The notes beneath the pieces were generated by a model. It saw only the letters and a list, made by a program, of their open reading frames with translations, was not told where the DNA came from and searched no databases. This document shows positions 39,701 to 48,271 of a stretch of DNA of 64,000 nucleotides, in pieces (position 1 is the stretch's first letter; every line of letters starts with the position of its first letter). Source of the DNA: Gavia stellata (lineage: Eukaryota; Chordata; Aves; Gaviiformes; Gaviidae); the NCBI RefSeq assembly GCF_030936135.1, contig NC_082617.1:4460001-4524000 (forward strand), written 5' to 3'. The translations under genes and the position numbers were made by a program.

Positions 39701-40173
39701 TCCAAGCATCGTGGTAAGTACCTCAAAAAGCCCCAGAGTTGCCTGAGAAGTACGTGTCTCCCCAGCCAGCTGTGTTCACTTGCCTGATGTGAACTGTTAA
39801 GGGAGTATCTGCTGACTAGTAACTGCACGAGTTGAACAGGTTCGTCTTCACATATTTTACAGCCTCTCTCATGAACGGGTAGCTCACCTGAGGCCTCAGT
39901 GCACCACCGGCTCAGCCCTAGAATAAATCACTGTACAAAAAATAACACAGCTGAAGACTGCAGCTGATCTCTGAAGATACCGCTCCGGAGGTCCCTTTTG
40001 TTCTCCAGGGTGCTGTAGGTTTGTACCCTCCTTCATGTCTTTGTGTCTTTGGTTTTCTTCCGCAGGTTACTCCTTTCCCTATGTCCTGTGACCTACAAGG
40101 AGAGTGCGCTTGCCGGGACCCCAACGCCCAAGAGCACAATCAGAAAGACCTCCGTGGCTTCAGTCTTGGGTAA
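601..40173 (+). CDS. PAPPA: PAPPA (pappalysin-1), 3' part of the coding sequence, nine exons
   Basis: Join of 601-769, 7369-7552, 10167-10377, 10987-11158, 14500-14647, 17335-17444, 24129-24200, 28065-28163 and 40066-40173. It gives 423 residues and a TAA stop; the 5' part, with the zinc-protease domain, lies outside the window. Seen: five consecutive Sushi/CCP modules with six cysteines each (Cys 11-76, 81-138, 142-206, 211-267, 274-350 of the fragment), an LNR (354-380, with NYDGGDCC) and a tail ending DLRGFSLG. All introns are GT-AG and every split codon is restored on joining. Known: PAPP-A is a secreted dimeric metzincin that cleaves IGFBP-4 and IGFBP-5 and so releases IGF. SCR3-4 bind cell-surface glycosaminoglycans, LNR3 is needed for IGFBP-4 specificity, and stanniocalcins inhibit the enzyme. 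Inferred: orthology to PAPPA rather than PAPPA2, from the tail sequence and from the ASTN2 neighbour. Confidence 0.96.
770..7368 (+). other. PAPPA: PAPPA intron, 6.6 kb
   Basis: Phase-0 intron. It has a long pyrimidine-rich stretch near 3450-3570, another at about 3968-4025, a T-run near 4863-4877, and TA-rich bases at 5707-5720. No coding exon, RNA gene or intact transposon is recognised. Open frames inside it have no family resemblance that I can see. Confidence 0.85.
3449..3570. repeat. Polypyrimidine (CT-rich) low-complexity tract
   Basis: The stretch is almost all C and T on the plus strand (runs such as ccccccgacaac, ctttcttctc, ccccctttt). It is far from any acceptor used by PAPPA, so it is simple sequence rather than a splice signal. 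Confidence 0.6.
7369..7552 (+). CDS. PAPPA: PAPPA exon: end of SCR1 and most of SCR2
   Basis: Encodes fragment residues 57-117 plus the first base of Gly118. Cys65 and Cys76 close SCR1 ([12 protein letters not shown], with the conserved Trp before the last cysteine). CEPVDCGVP links to SCR2, whose Cys81, 96, 106 and 110 follow. The sequon NCS at Asn95 is a bird-side feature: from memory the human residue here is not Asn. The acceptor is tttcccag at 7361-7368 and the donor is AG|gtatcg, phase 1. Confidence 0.96.
7553..10166 (+). other. PAPPA: PAPPA intron, 2.6 kb
   Basis: Phase-1 intron ending in cttctcag. It contains pyrimidine-rich stretches around 7860-8150 and a candidate regulatory cluster at 8889-9012 (two AP-1 sites flanking a full CRE). 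No exon or named repeat is recognised. Confidence 0.85.
8889..9012. promoter_or_regulatory. Candidate intronic enhancer: AP-1 / CRE / AP-1 cluster
   Basis: TGACTCA at 8889-8895, the full palindromic CRE TGACGTCA at 8912-8919 and TGAGTCA at 9006-9012 lie within 124 bases. An isolated AP-1 motif is common by chance. Two consensus AP-1 sites plus an 8-bp CRE this close together are less so. Cytokine and cAMP control of PAPPA is known in mammals, but assigning this site to it is inference. Confidence 0.35.
10167..10377 (+). CDS. PAPPA: PAPPA exon: end of SCR2 and most of SCR3
   Basis: Encodes the rest of Gly118 through Arg187 and two bases of Lys188. Cys125 and Cys138 close SCR2 around [15 protein letters not shown]3 opens at Cys142 and continues with Cys158, 169 and 173 ([14 protein letters not shown]). 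The exon has overlapping sequon context NNSNLT, giving two candidate N-glycosylation sites (Asn119, Asn122). It ends inside a basic stretch, RKARK, that continues into the next exon. Known: SCR3 and SCR4 mediate glycosaminoglycan binding. The acceptor is tctcag and the donor is AA|gtacgt, phase 2. Confidence 0.97.
10378..10986 (+). other. PAPPA: PAPPA intron, 609 bases
   Basis: The shortest PAPPA intron in the window. Its 3' end is atypical: the acceptor is preceded by tttttctccacaaaaag, so a run of A lies between the pyrimidine tract and the AG. No other content is recognised. Confidence 0.9.
10987..11158 (+). CDS. PAPPA: PAPPA exon: end of SCR3 and first part of SCR4
   Basis: The first base completes Lys188, and the exon encodes residues 189-245. 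RAFKIQC finishes the basic stretch of SCR3, whose last cysteine is Cys206 ([12 protein letters not shown]). SCR4 begins [12 protein letters not shown] with Cys211, 224, 234 and 238. The exon ends in an acidic run, EDDDNQS, in phase 0 at TCG|gtgagt, the best donor in the gene fragment. The acidic EDDD run directly follows Cys238 and may form a loop in SCR4. Confidence 0.96.
11159..14499 (+). other. PAPPA: PAPPA intron, 3.3 kb
   Basis: Phase-0 intron with acceptor cgttcccag. No coding exon or intact repeat is recognised. Pyrimidine-rich sequence lies upstream of the acceptor at about 14310-14499. Confidence 0.85.
14500..14647 (+). CDS. PAPPA: PAPPA exon: end of SCR4 and start of SCR5
   Basis: Encodes residues 246-294 plus one base of Gly295. 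[15 protein letters not shown] holds Cys254 and the conserved Trp, and Cys267 closes SCR4. EMQGQC (Cys274) opens SCR5, followed by Cys288. The donor is G|gtttgt, phase 1. This is the second donor of the weak gtttgt type in the fragment. Confidence 0.96.
14648..17334 (+). other. PAPPA: PAPPA intron, 2.7 kb
   Basis: Phase-1 intron ending cgtgcag. It contains a CpG-dense patch at about 15647-15757. No exon or repeat family is recognised elsewhere in it. Confidence 0.85.
15647..15757. promoter_or_regulatory. CpG-dense intronic patch
   Basis: In 111 bases the CG dinucleotide recurs more than ten times (gcgtggcggagcgcggga and the following gcggcgagc), in a genome where it is generally depleted. 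Such patches can be internal promoters or unmethylated enhancers. No TATA box, open exon or splice donor was identified here, so the assignment is tentative. Confidence 0.3.
17335..17444 (+). CDS. PAPPA: PAPPA exon: middle of SCR5
   Basis: The first two bases complete Gly295, and the exon encodes residues 296-331. AECTTSC supplies Cys298 and Cys302 of SCR5. The rest ([19 protein letters not shown]) is the long insertion typical of the last pappalysin Sushi module, with a sequon NET at Asn315 that matches a human sequon position. The exon ends RVK in phase 0 with donor gtcagt. This stretch differs more from the human protein (as I recall it) than its neighbours do, which suggests a surface loop. 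Confidence 0.94.
17445..24128 (+). other. PAPPA: PAPPA intron, 6.7 kb
   Basis: Phase-0 intron with a T-rich tract and ccctccag acceptor. It contains a MIR-like relic at about 20812-20915 and a C-run at 22705-22722. A 255-codon open frame at 17769-18536 shows no recognisable family and is rejected as a gene. Confidence 0.85.
20812..20915 (-). repeat. MIR-like SINE relic
   Basis: The plus strand reads ctcattttgcaggcaggg, then aaactgagtcactgagtg, then gtgaaatgactta. This resembles the reverse complement of the core of MIR-type SINEs (cccattttacagatggggaaactgaggcac, then gacttgcc). It is diverged, as expected for an element shared by amniotes. Boundaries are approximate. Confidence 0.55.
24129..24200 (+). 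CDS. PAPPA: PAPPA exon: end of SCR5, into LNR3
   Basis: A 72-base phase 0-0 exon of 24 codons (residues 332-355). [19 protein letters not shown] carries Cys335, the conserved Trp341 and Cys350, which close SCR5. KGCE (Cys354) begins LNR3. The reading frame and the near-identity to the mammalian protein make this microexon secure although it is short. The donor is gtgagc. Confidence 0.96.
24705..24723 (+). repeat. Poly(A) run, 19 bases
   Basis: An uninterrupted run of A. The sequence before it matches no retroelement that I recognise, so it may be plain simple sequence rather than a retroposon tail. Confidence 0.7.
25104..25165 (-). repeat. Possible MIR-like fragment
   Basis: The plus strand has ccaattttacaggctcat, then tgaagttacttgcc. 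This order (cccattttacagatg, then aagtgacttgcc) is typical of MIR relics read in reverse. It is short and diverged. Confidence 0.35.
27440..27590 (-). repeat. MIR-like SINE relic
   Basis: The plus strand reads ctctccacaacatccctctg, then attgccattatcctggcac, then gcggagggtgattacatg, then ggccaaggtcacacgcagtc. These parts match, in order, the landmarks of a reversed MIR-type SINE: acaaccctgtgagg, cattttac, gaggttaagtgact, and cccaaggtcacacagc. Ends are approximate. Confidence 0.6.
28065..28163 (+). CDS. PAPPA: PAPPA exon: Lin12-Notch repeat LNR3
   Basis: A 99-base phase 0-0 exon of 33 codons (residues 356-388). [18 protein letters not shown], followed directly by GGDCC, is the classic Lin12-Notch repeat. 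Its Asp/Asn residues coordinate Ca2+, with Cys363, 372, 379 and 380. Known: in PAPP-A, LNR3 works together with the distant LNR1-2, in trans across the dimer, to permit cleavage of IGFBP-4 but not of IGFBP-5. All calcium-ligand acidic residues appear intact, so the function is probably conserved. The basic TVKTKK end leads into the tail exon. The donor is gtaggg. Confidence 0.97.
31537..31557. repeat. Perfect 9-bp inverted repeat with a 3-base centre
   Basis: CATAAATGT (31537-31545), centre cta, ACATTTATG (31549-31557). This is a dyad of the kind bound by homodimeric factors, followed by ATGCAAC. No function is assigned. Confidence 0.6.
32330..32475. promoter_or_regulatory. CpG- and GC-rich intronic patch
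   Basis: Dense CG dinucleotides (gggacgcgcgtcccacggcg, gagcggggggccggcggc) sit in otherwise average intron sequence. It includes the short palindrome gggacgcgcgtccc. This could be a small CpG island, but no exon or transcription-start evidence is visible. Confidence 0.3.
40066..40173 (+). CDS. PAPPA: PAPPA last coding exon: C-terminal tail and stop
   Basis: Encodes residues 389-423 and TAA at 40171-40173. [19 protein letters not shown] carries three cysteines (396, 402, 404) that probably pair among themselves or with LNR3. The tail ends KDLRGFSLG. It matches the human PAPPA tail, as I remember it, with a few substitutions, and this is the best single argument for PAPPA over PAPPA2. The acceptor is cttccgcag at 40057-40065. 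Confidence 0.97.
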   Translation, partial: VTPFPMSCDLQGECACRDPNAQEHNQKDLRGFSLG

Positions 40174-43100
40174 TGCCAAGCGACGTGGAATGGAGGACCA
40201 CACTGCTCAAGGCAGGCTAGGAGAGACACCACATCCCTTTTGGTATCGTTTTTAACATTTAGCTGCTCAACTGGATGGCGTTTCTGCACCAGGGACCCTT
40301 AGAATTCAACCAGTCTGCCTTTAATTTTTGTCCAAGGAGAACTAAAAGTAGGGGTTTATGTATTAACTATATCTTAAATAGTGATGAAAAGAAACAAACA
40401 AGCAAGAGTTAAGTCGAGAAGACTTTCATGTATCAAAACAGCATGTTATGCCCACCTAATTTGAACAGTTCATATCTAGATTCAAGGCGAGAAACAAGCT
40501 ATTTATGTACACATATTTATAGAAATAAGTAGAGAAAGAGAGAAAGAGTGAGAGATTATGATCAACGCAAAAACACTTTCCCCTCTCCAGCACTCACAAC
40601 TCAGACCGTTCATGGAAGAGGCTGTGCTCTTGGAGGACTCCAAGCTGAGCCTTTTCTGATGCTGAATGCCAAGGTATCGCATGCTCGGGGCACTGAGATT
40701 GGGGTGGGATCTCCACAGGGCTGTGCCTCTTGGCAAGTGACTTGCCAGACGCCCAGCCAGCTTGAGACGTGGGATGCATCTGCTCCTCACAGGAACGCTA
40801 CTTCCAGCCAGGGAGCTCAGCAGACTGCAGTGGCCTTTCTGTACAGCTCCTCCTTCTCCCCCTGCCCTCAAAAAAACAACAAAAAGCCCCCCTTGTAGCC
40901 TGCCTGGAAGCTGCAGGGCTGCTGGGACGTTTCTGTGTGGAGGTGGGCAGGTGGTCCCATGGTGGAGTCAGGGAGTGGGGAGTCTAAGGACTGGCATCAA
41001 GGAACGTGGATGATTGCTTCTGAGGAGCAGAGAGGGTAACTCACCCCCGCACTTGTCATTTGAGCATGTCCGCTGCTGCTACTCCTGCTGCTATGTCCCA
41101 TACAACTCATTTCCTTACTGTGTCAGGACAGGGTGAAAACAACCCCATGCAACCAAACAGTCTGCCTTAAAGCTTACCTACAACCTGCCTTTCAAACCCT
41201 CTGGTCTCTTCCTCAGCATTGGGGCAAGAAAACAGGACACCAGCCAGCCAAAGGAATCTGCTTTCTGGTCTCTACCCAGCCAAGTGGTTCTCTAGACCTC
41301 CTCCACTCCCCTCTTACGGTGGTATATATCTAACAACTGCTTTATGCTCCTGTTTTCTCAGGAGAAGGGAAGAGGAGGAGGAGGCACATGCTATGGGGAA
41401 AGGACCGCAGGAGACAGTATTAGAATTTTGGCCATATTTGTCAGTATTAAGCTGCCAGGCCAGTGGGTTGGACGCCTTTGATAGACCAGGAGCTTAGCTG
41501 CTTGTAATCTTCCAGAAGGAAAGGCATTAGCTGCAGCAGACCTCTTCCTTCCCTGTTGTATAACTTCATCCTCCTGTTTTAGCCCAGGGGGGGCACGTGT
41601 TGTGCCAGACCCCTGGGGACTCATTTCATCATAGGGTTCATCACGTTGAGTCACTGAGGTGCCCAGTGCATCTAGTGCTGCTGCTACAACCCATCCCATG
41701 TAAATCCCAGGGCGGCTTGGGCTTGTCTCCTGCTGCTTCAGGCTCCTGCCAGGAAGAACACACATCCAAAAGAGCGTCCTTCCAAGTGTTAAGTCTGTTC
41801 CTTGGGACTCTTCCTGACTTGTACAATCTACTGGGTAAAGACAGGTTGAAAGAATTTTTTTCCTACTGCTGCTTGATTGAACATTTAGGCACTGGAGCAA
41901 GGCAGAAGGGTAAGGCGGAGTCATTTAGCTCATGGAGATAGATGTAAAAATGCTTAGAACTAGAAATGGAAAACTGACAGAGTTGTAGGTGCAAGGAGCC
42001 AGGCTCATCACCCACTGTTGGGGTTGTTCCTGTCGGAATAAACCAGAGATGAATCTCAAGAACTAAAACGTAGAGTCCTGGAGAGGTGATTGTCATAAGA
42101 AAGTGAGGAGCTCTCTGTTGTGAAGCTCCTAGTTATTCCCAGAGAAGGCCTGGCCGTGGGAGCTGTGCGGATGGCTGTGCCCCCGCTGTGCAGGGGGGTA
42201 CAGGAAAGGCAGGCGCAGTGGGATCAGGGCTCCTTCCGTGGAGTTAGGCTGAACATCCTCCAGTGTAGAGAGCATTGGCAAAAACTGAGTCTGGGCAAAA
42301 CTTCCACTTTTGCCCCTTGCCACCTAATTAACGATGGAAGTAAATAATTGTGAAAAGGTCGCTTCCTTCAGGTCCCTTTGTCCTCCCCTTTTGTGTTGGC
42401 TGTTTGTTCGTGTGCCATCCAGCCCGTCAGAAGAGCTCATAACCTCAAAAGCTTTTCAGACTGCCAACACATCGTGTCTTCAGTGCCTGAGGCATCTTGG
42501 CATGATCTCCCCCCCCTACACCCCACCTGGGTTTCGCCCTAGCAAGGAGCCCCAGTTCAGGACCTGCATGCATCCTGATGGCAGCTCAGTTTGCCAAATC
42601 CCCTTCTCGGTTATGCAGCTCAGCGTGGAAGAGATTTTCCATCTGCTTTTCCCACCTAGGACATTGCCCAGGAGAGACAGGTCTGTATAAGCGTTATTGC
42701 CACTTGCTGCCGTGGGCTCCCAGGAGCTCAGGGCCCGCTGAGCTCTCTGCCCGGCCAGGGCCAGCCTCTGCTCGCCGAGTTGGAGTCCTTCTCACTCAAG
42801 GGAGACGGCAGCCTCTTGCCAGCACAGCCTCACACCTCAGCTTCACTCCTGCGGTCCGGGGGCGACCCAGCTCCCTTTCCATGGGCAGGCTTTCCATGCT
42901 GCTATTTGATTTTTTTTCCAACTGCTGTGCTGTCACTGTCCATCTTCTCCAATGGGGTCGACAGAACCGAGAGCAGCAGAAGTGCTGCTCCGAGTCATGT
43001 TAGATCCAATGGCTTTTTTTTTTTTCCAATGGGAAAAGATTGCATTGGGGCAAAGCTTTGCCCTCTGCATTTCAGGTGCTGTACCGTGCTCCCAGGGGGT

Positions 43101-43768
43101 GCAGAGAGGGCAGCTGTGGGGCATGGCCACTTGCCCAGCTCCTGTCCCCTGTGCCCCCACCCTGGGGCAAGGCCAGCTGGATGGCCTTGCAGCATCTACC
43201 ACTGTAAGGGCCTTGAATGCCTAGTGGAGTCCCTAGGAAAGACCCTCCATGACTGTCATGGCCATTGGGTGGGAGGTGAGAGGGATGTTACCCGCCACCT
43301 CCACCCACCAAGGCAGTGGTGTAGGACAACATCAAACAAGAAGCTTGGGGGAACAGGAGAGGGTGATGAAAATTAGCTGCTCATAAAGTCCAGGTCACAT
43401 TAGTGCCAAGACCTTCTCTGTCACAGATAGCGAGCCAAGGCTGCACCCTACCTGGGGCCACCAGCCAACCTCCCGGCTATGGGGGAGTCCATGGCCAGTG
43501 GGAGGGAAAGCTGGAGCAGAAAGCAGTGAATGGTGCATGGTGGGGTGGGAAACTCCTATCAGCTGCTACCCCTCTCCCTCCCCACCCTCTCGTAGACGGG
43601 CTGAGCTGGTGTCCTCCTGCTTTTCTTGCATCTTCCGCTGTCCCCCACCCAGGCTGAGAAAGGAGGATGGTACCAGAGGACTCTTGGAGTCGGGTTCCAG
43701 CTACCTCCCTTCCGGTTTCGGTTTCACTTGGTTGTAACTGTCGGTTTGTTCTAGGTTTTACCTGTGTT

Positions 43769-43940
43769 TAAGAAAAAAAAAAAAAAAAGGGAAAAAAAAA
43801 AGATAAAAAAAGAAAACCCAATAGCCAACAAAAGTTTCTTGCTGCAACTGGTTCAAGTGGGGGAAAAAAATAAATAACAAGAAGTGAGGCTTTACAGAGA
43901 GGAAGAAAAGAAAAAAAAAAAAAACCACAAAAAAAGGAGA
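43769..43940. repeat. A-rich low-complexity tract in the PAPPA 3' UTR
   Basis: Several long A runs (16-17, 10 and 15 bases) separated by short G-containing breaks. It contains an internal AATAAA at 43869-43874. It could cause internal priming in cDNA work. Confidence 0.8.
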
Positions 43941-44166
43941 AAAGAAAACCCGCATAATCCAAATCCAAGAAGAGCAAAGCCTATTTTTGTGTTTGAAAGG
44001 AAAACACTGATTCTGCTAGCTGAGTAGAGAGCTAGATACTTAAGTGTAGATTTCCCTAGAAGTACCGTGAGGTTTTATAACATTGTCTGGTTTTGTTTTC
44101 CTTGTGCTTTGTGATAAGTCCAGGAACTAAGGCTAAGGTATTTTTTCCCCTGATATATTGTTGTTT

Positions 44167-44183
44167 GGGGGGGCGGGGGGGTG
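44167..44183 (+). repeat. G-run: two heptaguanine blocks
   Basis: GGGGGGG C GGGGGGG T GG in the transcribed strand of the predicted 3' UTR. It has quadruplex potential. Confidence 0.5.
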
Positions 44184-45567
44184 GAGTGTATTATTATTTT
44201 TTTTCCAGATTATTTTTTTAAGTGTGTATTTGTGCTTATTTTTACATTATCCAACTGTACATACGCATTTAACCAGTATTTCACTGTGCTCTAATTACTG
44301 CACTCAGAAGCACTGCACAGTCTGAATCCCGAAGAGCTGCGAGAGACTGGGAGTGGGGGGGGAGGAGAAAGCTGCTACGTGAGCAGACAGGTGATTCCCG
44401 CGAGCGGGAAGCGGGGTGCTGACTGTCCCCCTTCCCGCGCTCCAGCCCGTCGTTTCCATTCGAGGCCAAGCTAGAAGACAGGAGGAGAAGGGGTTAAGTC
44501 AGCCGAGGCTGGGGTGCTCAAAGGGGTTTCAGAGCTGGTGATTCGGCCTTTGAACTTCTTTGGATGCCGTGGAAATTCCCAGCCTTTCGGCAGCATCTTG
44601 CCCTCCCCTGCCCGGTCCCTGGGTGCCCCAGTGCGAGTTAATGGGCATGTTTGTGTCACCGGGAGAGGACCGAATGCCCGGCTTAGATACACTCTTGATA
44701 TCTTCACAGTTGTGGGCCCCATTTCGGTCTCAGTGGTGTCGCTGAGCCGTTCTGCTTTGCGTTTCTTCCACGTCATCCCATCCTCTGGGGAAAACCATCT
44801 CCCTACCGGGGACGTGGAAGCACCCATGCCTCCAGCTGACCTCGTGTGTTGGGCACACTGGACCCCCGGGGACAGTCCCCTTTCCACTTGAGCACTGAGT
44901 TCAGTGGGAGCATGGCCAAGACATCAGCAGGAGCAAGTCCGGGTGGCCCAAGATGTATTTCCTTGGAGCTACGGTCGATTTGGGCAACAGGGTTTTGGTG
45001 TCGGGCTGTTCCTGCCACCCGGGGAGCTGGTGTTGAAAACCCCAGTCGTTTTAGCGGGAGCAAAGTGGGGCTTAACGTTTTGTTTCTGTCTTAGTTTGGC
45101 AAACTGAATTTTCCCCTTTTCGCCTGATCTACACATCCAAGATTCATTAAGGATAATGGTCGCTTCCTCTGAGGCCAGAAACAAGAGCTTGGGTTGGCTT
45201 CAGGTGTCAGATGAGGAGTCTTGGTGCTACTTGTTGGTGGTGTTAGTCCTGTTAGGTTGAGATGCGGAGCTAACGAGTCCAAGTTGTCTTTGGTTCCCAT
45301 TCGGGTTTGGTCTTTTGGTTTTTCATTCGTTTGGTGAGGCCACAATTCAGCCACCAGTTTCCATCTTCTGAGTGCAAAGAACCAGGGCTTTAATGAAACA
45401 TTTCACCAGCAATTAAAGAGGGAATTGGAACCATTGCGGAGTTTGCATTGTACGGCCTCTGTAATTACTTACCTGTCTGCAGATGATAGGCTGAATTTTG
45501 CTCCCATCAGGTCAACAGGGGGTTTTGTTGTTGTTGTTGACTTCACTGGGAGCAGGATTGAGCCGTA

Positions 45568-45648
45568 CTATATATATAAATATATATATAAATATATATA
45601 TGATATATATATAATATTATATGTGTAATATTATATATATATATCAGT
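45568..45648. repeat. TA-rich microsatellite
   Basis: An imperfect (TA)n / TATATAAA array, part of it self-complementary. It lies about 15 bases upstream of the AATAAA at 45661. Confidence 0.85.
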
Positions 45649-45660
45649 GTAATATTTACA

Positions 45661-45666
45661 AATAAA
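45661..45666 (+). promoter_or_regulatory. PAPPA: Candidate poly(A) signal AATAAA (proximal)
   Basis: Canonical hexamer in the AU-rich 3' UTR, followed by actgtgatctcgtctag. It may give a 5.5-kb 3' UTR form. Confidence 0.4.
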
Positions 45667-45741
45667 ACTGTGATCTCGTCTAGAGAAAAATGTATTCATA
45701 TTACCAACTGCTCTTCCATATTTATGTATCATATTGTATCT

Positions 45742-45797
45742 TTTTATTATTGTTATAATTATTATGATTATTATGGTTATTATTATTATTATTATGG
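45742..45797. repeat. TTA trinucleotide microsatellite
   Basis: Imperfect TTA/ATT array ending in several perfect units (ttattattattattattatgg). Confidence 0.85.
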
Positions 45798-46233
45798 AAT
45801 CTTTCTTGGCACCTTTTGGAAGCCACGTCAACCAATACTCCAATGAAGTGCTGAGGATCTATTTTCACAAGAATTCTACTGGTCTACTGTATAAAAGAGA
45901 AAAGAAAAAAAAAAAAAGAAACAAGCAAAATACAGTTCAACCCTTAATTCTGTACCTCACGCCTGTACGTTTGCTGCTCCGATTTTGGGTTTTATTTTGC
46001 GTTCGTTTGTTTTTAACGGATCTAATTTAAGTCTCCAAGCAATATATAAAGATGTAAATAGTAAAGCTTATTTATTAAGATTGTCATCTTTTTTAATTTA
46101 TATTTACACAATTGTTCATCTAATTTATTTTTTTTTTCAATACAGTTTTTAACAGTTGTCCTTTTTTTGGTTCATGAGGTTTTTTTAAATCATTTTCACA
46201 GAATTTCTTTATACAGGTTTTTCTCTTTCTTTT

Positions 46234-46239
46234 AATAAA
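46234..46239 (+). promoter_or_regulatory. PAPPA: Candidate distal poly(A) signal AATAAA
   Basis: Canonical hexamer in ttttaataaacaacaac, followed within 30 bases by the T/G-rich stretch ctctggtctttc. It is the last strong hexamer before the sequence loses its AU-rich 3' UTR character. Confidence 0.55.
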
Positions 46240-47280
46240 CAACAACTTCCTCTGGTCTTTCAAAAACAGGTCATGTTTCACTCAAAAAAGTTATGTCAGA
46301 TTCATCAGAAATATTTTGCCATTGTTGATTCCTATACCCTAAAGTTCTATATTATATAAATATATAATACCTTGTATGCTTAAATATTTAACTGTGTGAT
46401 TTTGTATATATCTTCATACACATGCTCACACACATATGAGGGTTAATGTCCCCAGATGTTGGGAGAACAGAGAATCAGAAACACAAACAATATAAGCTTG
46501 TATTAAAGAGTTCTGAACTGGACCGCTTGCTTTTGCCACGTCTCCTTTGCTTTCGGTCGAGCCGGCCCCGAGCATCGCCGGGTACCCCGGGGGGTGGTGA
46601 GCGCAGCTGCGGGGTCCCACATCTGGCTGCACAGCTGCAGGGCCCACCCTCTCCTCGTGCTCCTGCTGAGCTCCAGCGCGTCGGCTTTGGGCAGGGCTTT
46701 TGAAAATCACGGTCTTTTGACAGAGCCCTGATGGGAGAGGGGTGCAGTGGTGGAGGGAGGCAGCACCGGTCGAGCCGCGTGTCAGCCCAAGAGCCGGTAT
46801 CACCTCCAGCGGGTTTGGTTCTGCCAAGGCGGTTCAGGTCCCGCCTCGCTCGGGGCAGGCTGGTGCCTGGTGTAGGTTTTGGTGTGAGCGATGCTTAGAA
46901 ATTTGAAGGTTGGATGCTTCTAATTTTGAAAAGAATTATATTTTTTTTGAAGTTGTTCATGGTCTCTGCTCACCCTCTCCATCACATGCAGAACATGGTC
47001 ATCCAGAAAATGCGTCCCAGTGGGAATTTGCCTTGACTCAGGGGTATTACCCAGGAGGGAAGGAAGGCTGAAAGCTAACTATGTGCAGCCACAGAGCTGA
47101 ACGTCCCGATGCACAAAGCCTTTGGACACACAAGAAAATGTACAGATAAAGATAAGGCAGTCTCCAGTGGTCAAGAGATAGCTGGGCTTGCAGTCCCCCC
47201 ACGCCAGACCAAGACCTTGTAAGGTATGCACAGTGAGCTCACGCACGTCTGGCGGTGATAAAGCCCCGTGCCCGGTATAA

Positions 47281-47306
47281 ACACACACATACATACATGC
47301 ACACGC
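47281..47306. repeat. Short CA/CATA microsatellite
   Basis: acacacacatacatacatgcacac, a short imperfect array. Confidence 0.7.
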
Positions 47307-48271
47307 AGTGTTACAGCCTGTCCTGGCCCCGACCCCTCCTCAGAGCTGGCCCACCTGCAATGAAGATTTTCTTGTTGAAAAAAGAAGTCTTTCTCCTCCC
47401 GGAGAATGAGGCTCTGCAACCCAGTCACATCGTTCTAGTCGGCGCAGGGATGGACACATCTCAGTTGCACGCCCACAGGCATGCATGGGGCCAAAAGGAC
47501 TCAACCCGCAGGGCTGTCGGTTCTTGCTAACGTGTGAAATGAATAACCTGAACTGGATTAAGTATCTTTTGGTCCTTCAACATCAAAAGTGTGGCTTTTT
47601 GTTGCCCCGGCAGGTGTGTGTTTGTGGAGGGGGAACTGGAGGAGCTGCAGCTCCAGCACAGCCTGCAGCAGCCCAGGGCTCAGCCCTGCACAGCTCCTGC
47701 AGCCCACCTGCCCCCGCCCAGCGCAGCTTCCCTGCGCAATTCAGTTGATGCTCATTAATGGCAAAGTCCTTTGGCCCTGTTCTGGCCCATGGGCTTTGCA
47801 GATTTTCCTCCCTCTGAGGCTTTGCCTCCCCTTGGCCCCAGCCGCGCTGGTCCTGCCGTGCTGCCCCACTTTGCCGATGCTCCCTCCGCACCGTTGCTGC
47901 TCCAGCGGGACCCCCCAGCCCGGGGCCGGGGCCGTGGTGCAGGACCCAGCACGCCGCCTGCTCAGCCACTGCTGTGGCAGGCAAGGAAAGGGACTTTATG
48001 CTGTTGTACTGAGAAATCTGTATTGATTCAGCTTCCAAATGTGAATTGATTCAGCATTGACATATCCAAACACTGAGGATGCACACGCGTTCGGGATAGG
48101 TGCCATTTAGCCCTGACAGTTATTGACCCCTGAGCCTAAAGAGAGTAATTTTTAACCCAGTTAACTCCCAAGCTCATTAATGATTTAACTCCCCAGGAAA
48201 GCCCTGATAAGACACGGAGTCTGGGAGCATGGGCAGGGGACAAGGAGGGGGTGCATGGGGGCAGGACTGTT

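Larger units (their letters stand above)
28164..40065 (+). other. PAPPA: PAPPA last intron, 11.9 kb
   Basis: Phase-0 intron ending ttcttccgcag. Contents seen: a perfect 9-bp inverted repeat at 31537-31557, CpG-dense sequence at about 32330-32475, a short CpG-bearing stretch near 30985-31095, and an alternating cgcgcgcg run near 38928-38936. No exon, RNA gene or intact transposon is recognised. Confidence 0.85.
40174..46255 (+). other. PAPPA: PAPPA 3' untranslated region (predicted, about 6.1 kb)
   Basis: Non-coding sequence from the stop to just past the last strong AATAAA (46234-46239). Mammalian PAPPA also has a very long 3' UTR, which supports this extent. Its distal 2.5 kb is A/U-rich: A-rich tract 43769-43940, TA repeat 45568-45648, TTA repeat 45742-45797, and a TTATTTATT AU-rich nonamer at 46068-46076. 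A let-7 seed match (CTACCTC) is at 43701-43707. Earlier AATAAA at 42037-42042, 43869-43874 and 45661-45666 may give shorter forms. The exact end is not proven by sequence alone. Confidence 0.65.

Noticed and set aside
601..40173. Assignment to PAPPA2 instead of PAPPA
   Set aside because: Exon sequences and especially the C-terminal tail ([21 protein letters not shown]) fit PAPPA. The neighbour fits ASTN2, whereas PAPPA2 neighbours ASTN1.
42780..43376. 198-codon open frame in the PAPPA 3' UTR
   Set aside because: It lies after the clear PAPPA stop in the long 3' UTR, with no family resemblance and with a poly-T run (poly-Phe) in the middle.
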